NCBI RefSeq assembly: GCF_029952525.1
Contig: NZ_JASAOF010000008.1
Location: 124,001-188,000 of the forward strand
DNA length: 64,000 bases
Source of the DNA: Saccharopolyspora ipomoeae
GTDB taxonomy: Bacteria; Actinomycetota; Actinomycetes; Mycobacteriales; Pseudonocardiaceae
Direction of reading: 5' to 3'
How positions within the stretch are numbered: the stretch's first letter is position 1; each line of letters begins with the position of its first letter. A program made the position numbers and the translations under genes. Below, piece after piece: positions 25,432 to 33,098 of the stretch. Under the pieces are notes generated by a model that saw nothing but the letters and a program-made list of their open reading frames with translations, had not been told where the DNA came from and searched no databases.

Positions 25432-25660
25432 GTCGCGATCTCCCCCGGTATTTCAGCAAGTGCCCCACGCGCAATCACCGTTGACCGCAGGGCCGCAGAG
25501 TATCCCCACAACACACGCCCAATCGAGTGTGTTGATGGTCACCGCATTGTCGGTTTCATGCTCGGACGAGCATTGGCCACAATCGGTACCACCTCGACGC
25601 GCGTTGTTTCAAGCTGGTGAAACGCGCCTTCGCTCGGGGTTTTCCACCGCAGGAGGCGTC
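25432..25660. promoter_or_regulatory. Divergent promoter region of the acyltransferase cluster
   Basis: 229 bases between the minus-strand trio and the plus-strand pair, less G+C-rich than the genes. It contains two clean inverted repeats: CAACACAC-N10-GTGTGTTG at 25509-25534 and ATGCTCG-GA-CGAGCAT at 25558-25573. Both are of operator size. Which regulator (LysR, SARP or another) binds them is unknown. Promoter boxes were not confidently assigned. Confidence 0.65.
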
Positions 25661-26926
25661 ATTTCCCGCTCAGCACGACTCGAATTCGCCGACGATCTGT
25701 TCATGCGGCGCCATCGGGGACTCGGAACACCCGCGATAAACCAGTTCGGCTGGCGATTCGACACCCCGCCCGATATGTCCAGCGTGAAAAATTTCCATGA
25801 AGGAATCGCGAAGGGCGCGCTTTCCCGGAAAGTGGAACGCGCGTGGTTCCCGGCCGCCCGGGACAGGTGGGTGCGCGCGTCCGGCCGCACCCCGCTGCAC
25901 GTCGAACCGGAGCCGGTGACCGACGTGCTCGGCTGGCTCGACGGGCGGGTGTCCGCGGACTTCGACCCGGCTGCGGGACGCGGCTGGGAGCTGTCGTTCG
26001 CCCGCACCACCGACGGCGGCGCGGTGCTGTCGCTGGTGGCGGCGCACGCGATCGCCGACGGCGCCGCGCTGCTCGACGCCGTGGTCCGCGCCGACGGCGG
26101 AACCCCGGTCCCGGTGGCCGAGCGGGACGGGCTGATCCCGACGGTGCTCGACGATCTCGCCGACGGCGGGAGGCAGCTGCGGACCGCCGTGCGCTGGGCG
26201 GTCAACCGGCAGCGCGGTGAGAAGTCGTCCCCGCCGACCAGGCCCGTCCCGCCGCAGGCCCCGGAGGGGTGGCGGGTGCCGCACGTCGTCGTCGAGTGCG
26301 GCAGCGATGAGCTCGCGAGAACCGCTGCCGCGCACGGAGGTTCGGTCAACTCGCTGTTCGTCGCAGCCCTCTCGCGGATCGCCGCCGCGGCCGGGTGCGC
26401 CGGCGACGTCGTCCCGGCGGCGCTGCCGGTCAGCGGGCGGGAACCCGGTGACGCGCGGGCGAACTCGACCCGCATCGCCGTCGCGGGCCTGGACCGGTCG
26501 GTGCTGGAGGAGCAGGACCTCGCCGAGGTCAAGGCCGAGTGCAAGCGCGCCTACCAGCGGCTCGCGGCGAGTTCCTCGGCCGCGCAGCCGCTGGCGCTGC
26601 TGCAGATGCTGCCGGACGCCGTGGTGCGCCGACTGCCGCCACCACCTGCGGCGACGGTGCTGGCCTCGAACGTCGGCCGCCTGCCCGGCGAGCTGTGCGG
26701 GGCTCCGGTGCGCAGCGCGTCGGCCACCGCCCACTACCCCGGCGCCGGGCCCGAGGAGGTCGCCACCATCGGCGACGGCGTCACCGGGTGGCTCAGCGAC
26801 AGCGGTGAGCGCAGCACGATCTCGGTGTGCGGGCTGGCTCCCGGGCGGATCAGCGGGGTCGAGGAGCTGCGCGAGCTCGTGGTCGCGGAGCTCGCGTCGT
26901 GGGGAGTCGTGGTGCGCGCGTGGTGA
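25661..26926 (+). CDS. Stand-alone condensation-superfamily acyltransferase 4 (apparent ATT start)
   Basis: 421 residues if started at ATT 25661, where AGGAGG lies four bases upstream. No ATG, GTG or TTG is suitably placed: in-frame ATG 25702 would delete the RLEFADDLF segment that aligns with RLTFDDDLF at the start of the paralogue downstream, and TTG ~25606 lies upstream of the ribosome site. The active-site loop is VAAHAIADGAA (HxxxDG kept). NSLFVAALSRIAAAAG and SNVGRLPGELCG mark the second half. It is paralogous to the next gene (TPAINQFGWRFD versus IPVTNQSVWRFD). The stop overlaps the next start. Confidence 0.8.
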   Translation: MSRSARLEFADDLFMRRHRGLGTPAINQFGWRFDTPPDMSSVKNFHEGIAKGALSRKVERAWFPAARDRWVRASGRTPLHVEPEPVTDVLGWLDGRVSADFDPAAGRGWELSFARTTDGGAVLSLVAAHAIADGAALLDAVVRADGGTPVPVAERDGLIPTVLDDLADGGRQLRTAVRWAVNRQRGEKSSPPTRPVPPQAPEGWRVPHVVVECGSDELARTAAAHGGSVNSLFVAALSRIAAAAGCAGDVVPAALPVSGREPGDARANSTRIAVAGLDRSVLEEQDLAEVKAECKRAYQRLAASSSAAQPLALLQMLPDAVVRRLPPPPAATVLASNVGRLPGELCGAPVRSASATAHYPGAGPEEVATIGDGVTGWLSDSGERSTISVCGLAPGRISGVEELRELVVAELASWGVVVRAW

Positions 26927-28212
26927 ACCGCCTGACCTTCGACGACGACCTGTTCCTGCGCTCCGAGCGGGTGCTGGGCATCCCGGTCACCAACCAGAGC
27001 GTGTGGCGCTTCGACCACGCGCTGGACACCGCCGAGCTCGACGAGCTCGCCCACCGGCTGGGCACCGGGCGGCTGGGCAGGCGCGTGGTGCGCGGCGCCG
27101 TCCCGGGAGCGCGGGCGCGCTGGGTGCCGTCGGAGGCGGTGCCGCCGGTGGCGGTACGCCCTGAACCCGTCGAGGACGTGCTGACCTGGGCCGATGCCGA
27201 GGCGGAGAAGCGCCTGGATCCCGTGCGCGGTCCCGGCTGGCGGCTGGCCTGCGCGCCCACCGAGGCGGGCGGATCGGTGCTGTCGCTGGTCGTCTCGCAC
27301 GTCGTCGGCGACGGCGGCGTGCACGTGAACGCGGTCGTCGAGGCGGTGCGCGGTGTCGGCGCCGGACGTCCGGCGCCGACACCGGTGCGGTGGTGGGACG
27401 ACGTCCGCGACGCGGGCGGGCAGCTCCTCCGCGCCGGGCGCGGCGTGCTGCGGGCCGCGCGCGCCCCGAAGGGCGCACCGCTGCCGCCGGGCACGCAGAC
27501 GTCCCGGACCCGCGAGCGCGCAGGCGACGAGACCCCGGCGCGCCCGCCGTGCGCGGTCTTCGACTGCGACGCCGAGGCGTGGGACGTCGCCGCCGCCGCG
27601 CGCGGAGGCTCGGCGAACACGCTGTTCATCGCGGTCCTCACCGAGATCCTGCTGGCTTCCGGGCGGGTCTCGCCGGACGCGCCGATCAAGGTGTCGCTGC
27701 CGGTCAGCACCCGCCGCGAGGACGACGACCGCTCCAACGCCACCACCGGTGTCTCCCTCGCCGTCACCCCGGCAGGCGGCCGCGTCACCGACCTCGCCGC
27801 CATCCGCGCCGACAGCAAGCGGGCTTTCGCCTCAGCGGCGGAGGAGAGCCCGACGCGCCTGCTGGAACCGCTGGTCCAGCTCCTGCCCGACGCGGTCGTC
27901 GCCAGAACCGCCGGGAACTCCCCGGTTCCGCTGTGCCTGTGCTCGAACCTCGGCGAACTACCCCGAGAATTCGCCGCTCCCACGGGTTCTCCGGCCACCT
28001 CGGTCATGATGCGGTCGCTCACGGGCGGCACCAGCCCCGCCCTCCTCCGAGCCCGCGGCGGCGGTCTCACGGCCTGGCTCACCCGCACCGGCGGCACGCT
28101 CACCCTCGCGGTCCTGGCCCTCGACCCCGATCACTTCCCGGACGCCCGAACCCTGCGCGACCACGCGGCGAACACCCTCGCCACCTGGTCGATCCCCGCC
28201 ACCCCCTGGTGA
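26923..28212 (+). CDS. Stand-alone condensation-superfamily acyltransferase 5
   Basis: 429 residues, paralogue of the gene before it. GTG 26923 overlaps that gene's stop as GTGA, so the pair is coupled. The catalytic loop is VVSHVVGDGGVH (HxxxDG). Further features are NTLFIAVLTEILLASG, PIKVSLPVSTRRED and CSNLGELPREF. The fold is condensation/WES-like. Members with this sequence type lack the SYxDxRxxP motif of the trio, so the cluster contains two subfamilies. It ends eight bases before the convergent SARP gene. Confidence 0.84.
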   Translation: MNRLTFDDDLFLRSERVLGIPVTNQSVWRFDHALDTAELDELAHRLGTGRLGRRVVRGAVPGARARWVPSEAVPPVAVRPEPVEDVLTWADAEAEKRLDPVRGPGWRLACAPTEAGGSVLSLVVSHVVGDGGVHVNAVVEAVRGVGAGRPAPTPVRWWDDVRDAGGQLLRAGRGVLRAARAPKGAPLPPGTQTSRTRERAGDETPARPPCAVFDCDAEAWDVAAAARGGSANTLFIAVLTEILLASGRVSPDAPIKVSLPVSTRREDDDRSNATTGVSLAVTPAGGRVTDLAAIRADSKRAFASAAEESPTRLLEPLVQLLPDAVVARTAGNSPVPLCLCSNLGELPREFAAPTGSPATSVMMRSLTGGTSPALLRARGGGLTAWLTRTGGTLTLAVLALDPDHFPDARTLRDHAANTLATWSIPATPW

Positions 28213-28220
28213 CCGCCCGC

Positions 28221-30320
28221 TCAGCAGTCGTCCGGGATCGCTCCTCCGGCCAGGGCTTCGAGGCGCCGCGCGTCGTCGTAGTAGCGGTCGCCGTCGGCGA
28301 AGTAGCCGTGCAGCATCCGGAACAGCACGGTGACCAGGTCCTGCATGCCCGCCTTCGCGGCGCTCTCCGCGGCGCACATGAGGTTGGGGCGCTCGGTGTC
28401 CAGCCACTTCACCGCCGACTCCTGGTTCGACAGGGTCGGCATCGCCACCGGGCGCGGCAGGCCGCCCGCGTCGGGGTCGCGGCCGGGGTGCAGGATGCGC
28501 ATCGCCTGGTCGGCGGTGTGCAGGTAGAAGCCGAGCAGCCGGGCCACGATCGCCGGCCGGTCCTGCTCCAGCTCGGCGAGCTCCGCGGCGTAGTCGCCGA
28601 GCAGCGCGTGCATCTCGTAGCGGCCGTAGCTGACCTCGGTGAGCAGGTGCGCCCGCACCAGCACGTCCAGCAGCCGCCGGGTGGTCTGCACGTCGTCGCA
28701 GCCCAGCAGGGCCGTGAGCGCGAAGACGCCGATGCGGTGCCCGGCGTGGCGGCAGGTGAAGCCGTAGAGCCGGAACAGGCGGGCCGCGTCGTCGGGCAGG
28801 TTGCGGTAGGACCAGGAGAACACCGCGCGCACCGAGGTGTGCTCGTCGCCGGTGTCGAGCGCGTCGAGTCCGCGCTGCTCGTCGGTGAGCTCCTCCAGCA
28901 GTTCGGAGACGTCGCGGCTGCTGCTCTGGTGGATGCGCTCGGCGGCGACCCGCAGCGCCAGCGGCAGCCGCGCGCAGCGCTCGATCAGCGGCCGCGAGGT
29001 GTCGGCGCCCATCACCTGCTCGCCGAGCCGGTCGGTGAGCAGCGCGTGCGCCTCGTCGGAATCCATGCGGTCGAGGACCAACCGGTAGGCGCCGTCGCGG
29101 GCGGTGAGCCCGGACAGCGAATCGCGGCTGGTGACGACCACGAAGCTGGTGGGGGTGCCGGGCAGCAGCGGCCGGATCTGACCCGGTGCGGCGGCGTTGT
29201 CCAGCACGATGAGCATCCGCCGCTGGTCGACGACGGTGCGGAAGCGGGCGGCGCGCTCGGTGGCGTCGGCGGGGATCGCCTCGCCCGGGATGCCCAGCGC
29301 GCGCAGGAATCCGGCGAGCACCTCGGTGGTCGTCAGCGGCTGGTCCGGGCCGTAGCCGCGGAGGTCGACGTAGAGCTGGCCGTCGGGGAAGCGCTCCCGG
29401 GCGGCGTGCGCCCAGTGCGTCACCAGCGCGGACTTGCCGACACCGGCGGTGCCCGCGACGACCGCGATCGGCACCTCGGCCTTCTCGCTGAGCCGGTCGA
29501 GCTCGGCGAGCTCGGCGTCGCGACCGACGAAACCCGGTACGTCGTGCGGGAGTTGGGCCGGTCGCGTCGGTGGCCGCGCGGTCGGCGGCTCGAACTCGAT
29601 GTGCTCGCCGGCGAGGATGCGCTGCTCCAGATCGCGCAGCGCGGGACCGGGTTCCAGTCCGAGCTCGTCAACCATCGTGCGGCGGGCGCGGCGGTAGACC
29701 GCCAGCGCGTCGGCCTGCCGTCCGGCGCGGTACAGCGCGGTCATCAGCAGGGCGTGCAGGCGTTCCCGCAGCGGGTTCTCGCGCACCAGCTCGGAGAGCT
29801 CGGCGATGATGAAGGAGTGCCTGCCGCAGTCGAGTTCGGCCGCGTGCAGCTGTTCGAGCCCGACCAGCCGGCGTTCCTCGATGCGCTGCGCCTCACCGGC
29901 GAGCTCGGCCAGGTCGAGGTCCTGGTACGGCGCTCCGCGCCACAACCGCAGGGCCTGGCGCAACAGGTCGGCGCGGCGCTGCGGGTCGAAGTTGCGCTCG
30001 GCGAGGTCCAGCAGCGTCTCGAACCGCTCCGAGTCGAGTTCGTCGGGCTCGACCTGCAGCAGGTACCCGCCCGCGTCGGAGACCAGGCGCTCGGGTTCGC
30101 CGAGGGTCTTGCGCAGCCGGTGCACCAGCAGGTGCAGCTTGCTGCCGCCGCGGCGCTCGGGTTCGCCGCCCCACAGCGCCGTCGACAACCACTCGGCGGA
30201 AACCGGGGTGTTGGCGTGCGCGAGGAGCAGCCCGAGCAGACGTTGCCGCAGCAGACCGGGAACCGGTACCTCCACGGTGCCGTGCCGCACCCGAACCGGT
30301 CCCAGCACGTCGAACCGCAA
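28221..30320 (-). CDS. AfsR/SARP-family regulator with BTAD and NB-ARC domains
   Basis: 699 residues. An OmpR-like winged helix DNA-binding domain (about 1-95, VLGPVRVRHGTVEVPVPG onward) is followed by the bacterial transcriptional activation domain (about 100-245, ending RRTMVDELGLEPGPALRDLE). Then comes an NB-ARC/STAND ATPase with P-loop GTAGVGKSALVTHWAH and MLIVLDNAA. There is no long TPR tail. The start is TTG 30320 after GGGGGTGGA. SARPs activate secondary-metabolite clusters by binding direct heptamer repeats. Its position beside the five acyltransferase genes suggests it controls them; this is inference. Confidence 0.9.
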   Translation of the reverse strand: MRFDVLGPVRVRHGTVEVPVPGLLRQRLLGLLLAHANTPVSAEWLSTALWGGEPERRGGSKLHLLVHRLRKTLGEPERLVSDAGGYLLQVEPDELDSERFETLLDLAERNFDPQRRADLLRQALRLWRGAPYQDLDLAELAGEAQRIEERRLVGLEQLHAAELDCGRHSFIIAELSELVRENPLRERLHALLMTALYRAGRQADALAVYRRARRTMVDELGLEPGPALRDLEQRILAGEHIEFEPPTARPPTRPAQLPHDVPGFVGRDAELAELDRLSEKAEVPIAVVAGTAGVGKSALVTHWAHAARERFPDGQLYVDLRGYGPDQPLTTTEVLAGFLRALGIPGEAIPADATERAARFRTVVDQRRMLIVLDNAAAPGQIRPLLPGTPTSFVVVTSRDSLSGLTARDGAYRLVLDRMDSDEAHALLTDRLGEQVMGADTSRPLIERCARLPLALRVAAERIHQSSSRDVSELLEELTDEQRGLDALDTGDEHTSVRAVFSWSYRNLPDDAARLFRLYGFTCRHAGHRIGVFALTALLGCDDVQTTRRLLDVLVRAHLLTEVSYGRYEMHALLGDYAAELAELEQDRPAIVARLLGFYLHTADQAMRILHPGRDPDAGGLPRPVAMPTLSNQESAVKWLDTERPNLMCAAESAAKAGMQDLVTVLFRMLHGYFADGDRYYDDARRLEALAGGAIPDDC

Positions 30321-30468
30321 CGGAATTCCACCCCCACGCAGAGAACGAGGTCACGCCGATCTCCCGAGTTTCCTCGGGTTCGGGGTGCGCACGCAAGAAA
30401 TGCGGCGGTGTTTCTTCCGAATCTCCCCGATGTTTCCAGTGGAGTATTCCAAGAACGAGAAATCCGCT

Positions 30469-30885
30469 CTAATCCACCGCGTGCACGCGCAATCCGGCCA
30501 GCCGCGACAGCGCCGCGAAACCCTCGTCGGAACCCGGCCAGTGCCGCTGCACGGCCTCCGGACCGGCCTTGCGGACCACCGAGCGCAGCACCGCCACGAC
30601 GACGATGGCGTCGTCGGCGTAGCCCAGCACCGGGACGAAGTCGGGCACCAGGTCGAACGGCAGCGCGAGGTAGGCCAGCAGCGCGCCGAGCCGGAACCGC
30701 ACGCCGCGCGGCATGCCGGGGTCGGCCGCGAGCCTGCGCAGCAGCCGCAGCGTGTCCGGCAGCAGCCGCAGCGCCTCGGTCAGCATGCCCTTGCGCGGGC
30801 ACATCACGAGCAGGACCACCACGAGCGCCAGCCACGCCAGCAGCAGCCCCGCAGCCAGAGACATGAGGATGGTCACGAGCGTCAT
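30469..30885 (-). CDS. YkvA/DUF1232 family membrane protein
   Basis: 138 residues. An N-terminal transmembrane helix (about 5-28, LMSLAAGLLLAWLALVVVLL) precedes the DUF1232 core LLAYLALPFDLVPDFVPVLG with YADDAIVVVAVLRSVVR, the P-D-P hallmark of the family. Function unknown. ATG 30885 is the outer start; GTG 30876, with AGGA better placed upstream, is the alternative. Transcribed away from the ChrB-like gene upstream. Confidence 0.85.
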   Translation of the reverse strand: MTLVTILMSLAAGLLLAWLALVVVLLVMCPRKGMLTEALRLLPDTLRLLRRLAADPGMPRGVRFRLGALLAYLALPFDLVPDFVPVLGYADDAIVVVAVLRSVVRKAGPEAVQRHWPGSDEGFAALSRLAGLRVHAVD

Positions 30886-30944
30886 TCCTGAAGTGTAACG
30901 GCGGTTAGACTTCGCTGGTAGTGCCAGTGAGAGATGGCACCAGA

Positions 30945-31475
30945 TCACTCCGCCTCGGCCGCGTAGACGCGCTCGGCGAAGGCGTCCAGCGCCTGCGCGC
31001 AGCGCTCGACGGCCTCCACGGCCTGCTCGCCGCGAGGTGCGCCGAGGGTGTCGCGGGAGCGGATCTTGTCCATCCAGCGGCGGAGCTTGGCTAGGTCCTC
31101 CTCGTTCTCCTCCAGCTCCGCGTAGGTGAACTTGCTCGCCGCGGACTCCTTGTCGAGCTCGGCCTGGAAGTCCTCGCAGCGCGAGAGGACCTCGTCGTAC
31201 TCGGCGTCGCGGGCGGCGTTGAACGCGGCGACGACCTCGTCCTGCCCGGCCAGGGCCTCGGCCCGCAGCAGCTGCCCGGTGCCGCCCATGCCCTCGATCT
31301 CGGCGCGGAGCTTGCGCAGCGTCCGCTCCGCCTCGACCGAGGACGGCAGCACCGCCACCGAGTTCGCCAGGTACACCGCCCCGGCCGCCTTGAGCCGTCG
31401 CCACACGGTCGCCCGCAGCCGCGAGGGCTCGCCCGGCACCCGGTACACCAGCATCAACCACGCCCCACCAGTCAC
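30945..31475 (-). CDS. ChrB N-terminal domain-like protein
   Basis: 176 residues. It begins TGGAWLMLVYRVPGEPSRLR followed by TVWRRLKAAGAVYLANSVAV, the pattern of the ChrB N-terminal domain, and has a charged helical second half (FTYAELEENEEDLAKLRRWM). ChrB is linked to chromate resistance, but there is no chrA transporter nearby and many actinobacteria carry this domain alone. Start GTG 31475 aligns with family N termini; GTG 31493 is possible. Confidence 0.8.
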   Translation of the reverse strand: MTGGAWLMLVYRVPGEPSRLRATVWRRLKAAGAVYLANSVAVLPSSVEAERTLRKLRAEIEGMGGTGQLLRAEALAGQDEVVAAFNAARDAEYDEVLSRCEDFQAELDKESAASKFTYAELEENEEDLAKLRRWMDKIRSRDTLGAPRGEQAVEAVERCAQALDAFAERVYAAEAE

Positions 31476-31617
31476 TCCCCCAGTCTCGCGCACCGGACGG
31501 CGCGCGGATCTCGCAACCCCGTGGCCTGCGCAGACGGGTTGAGCCGGAGAGCTGAGATCGCTAGCCTGTGATGGGGGTCACGGTGATGCTGCGTTGGCGA
31601 TGGGCAGGTGGCTACCG

Positions 31618-32970
31618 GTGACGATCAGCGCGGAACCCGTGGCGCGGGCCCGGGAGGACTTCGCCGCCGGCCGCGACGTCGCAGCGGGTGTGCGCCCGGA
31701 GATCCTCGCCTCCTGGTCGCGCTGCCGCGACCGCTACGACGTCGATCCGGCGCTGCGCATCGCGCCCGCCGCGCCCGAGCACGCCGACCACTGCCTGGAG
31801 CAGGAGGTCGTCCTCGCCGAGCTCGGCGGGCTCGCCGCCATCGCCGGGCAGGAGATGGAGAGCTCCGGCGGTCTCATCGCGGTCGCCGACGGCTCCGGCC
31901 GCGTCCTGGCCAGCTACGGCGACCCGGAGGCGCAGCGCCGCGCCGAGGCCAGCAACCTCGCCCCGCGCGCCACCTGGGCCGAGGACACCACCGGCACCAA
32001 CGGCCTGGGCACCGCCCTGGAGACCACCGGGGCGGTGACCGTCACCGGCGCCGAGCACTGGTGCGAGGGCTTCCACGACTGGGCCTGCGCGGGCATCGCC
32101 GTGCGCGACGTCGTCACCGGCGCACCGATCGGGATGCTCGACATCTCCCGCTGGGGCGAACCGCTGTCCGACCGGACGACCGGGTGGCTGGAGCGCGCGG
32201 CGCGCGGCGTCGAGGCCGAGCTGCACCAGCGCGCCGTGGCCGACGGGCGGCGGCTGGTCGCCGCGTTCGCCGAGCAGCAGCCCCGGACCCGGAACCCGCT
32301 GCTGGGCGTGGACGTCGGCGGGCGCGCCGTCATCGGCAACGACGCCGCCGCCGACCTGCTCGGACTCCCCGGATCGACCCCGATGATCGCCCCCGGTGAC
32401 CGCCGGGAACCCGATGCCGCCGAACTGTCCACAGTGGTCGCGTGGGCGGCCGGACGCGCCTCCGGCGCCCCCGACTGGACCGGGTCCGCGCTGCTCACCA
32501 CGCCCTCCGGAGAACGACCGATCACCCTGCGGCCGCTGCACGTCGAGGACCGGCTGGTCGGGTTCACCTGCGAGTTCGGCGTCGCCGACGGTGAACCGCA
32601 CACCCCGCGCGGCGACCACGTCCCCTCCCCCGCGCCGGACCGGATCATCGGCCTGCGCAACGAACGGCTGGTCGTGCTGATGCCCGCCGAGGTCCGCTAC
32701 GCCGAGGCCGACCGCAACACCGTGTGGCTGAGCACCGACCGGGGCCGGATCCAGGCCGCCATGCGCGGTCTCGACCACGTCGACGAGGTCCTGACGCCGC
32801 ACGGTTTCTGCCGCGTGCACCGGCGTTTCCTGGTCAACATGCGCCGCGTCGCCGAACTCGAACGCGGTGGCCGGGGCGAGCTGCTGCTCATCACCGACCC
32901 GCGCGCGCCGGAGTTCATCCCGGTCGCCCGCAGGCACGTGGCGCAGGTGCGGCGCATCCTGGGCGTCTAG
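31618..32970 (+). CDS. GAF-LytTR transcriptional regulator
   Basis: 450 residues. The first half resembles the AcoR-type sensor: a helical lead (RPEILASWSRCRDRYDVDPA), then a GAF domain (about 60-215) with NLAPRATWAEDTTGTNGLGT and HWCEGFHDWACAGIAVRDV. The C-terminal ~105 residues form a LytTR DNA-binding domain: VRYAEADRNTVWLSTDRGRI, then CRVHRRFLVNMRRVAELERG. The sigma-54 AAA and Fis modules usually attached to this GAF are absent. GTG 31618 has AGGTGG upstream; ATG 31594 is also in frame. It is probably a one-component sensor. The exchanger gene downstream is a possible target. Confidence 0.85.
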   Translation: MTISAEPVARAREDFAAGRDVAAGVRPEILASWSRCRDRYDVDPALRIAPAAPEHADHCLEQEVVLAELGGLAAIAGQEMESSGGLIAVADGSGRVLASYGDPEAQRRAEASNLAPRATWAEDTTGTNGLGTALETTGAVTVTGAEHWCEGFHDWACAGIAVRDVVTGAPIGMLDISRWGEPLSDRTTGWLERAARGVEAELHQRAVADGRRLVAAFAEQQPRTRNPLLGVDVGGRAVIGNDAAADLLGLPGSTPMIAPGDRREPDAAELSTVVAWAAGRASGAPDWTGSALLTTPSGERPITLRPLHVEDRLVGFTCEFGVADGEPHTPRGDHVPSPAPDRIIGLRNERLVVLMPAEVRYAEADRNTVWLSTDRGRIQAAMRGLDHVDEVLTPHGFCRVHRRFLVNMRRVAELERGGRGELLLITDPRAPEFIPVARRHVAQVRRILGV

Positions 32971-33098
32971 ACCGCCCGTTCCGGGATCGCGGCCGCTCGT
33001 TGCGGATGATCTCCCGCCCGTGGTGCGGAAGCTTGCCCGCCGGTTCCGGCCGCTCCATGGTGTTGTGAGCTCCCGTCGGCACGAGGATTCGAGGTGTC

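Noticed and set aside
21387..28212. Non-ribosomal peptide synthetase cluster
   Set aside because: No adenylation, thiolation, thioesterase or MbtH-like sequence was found; the condensation-type proteins are single-domain.
30945..31475. Chromate resistance operon
   Set aside because: Only a ChrB N-terminal-like domain is present and no chrA transporter lies nearby.
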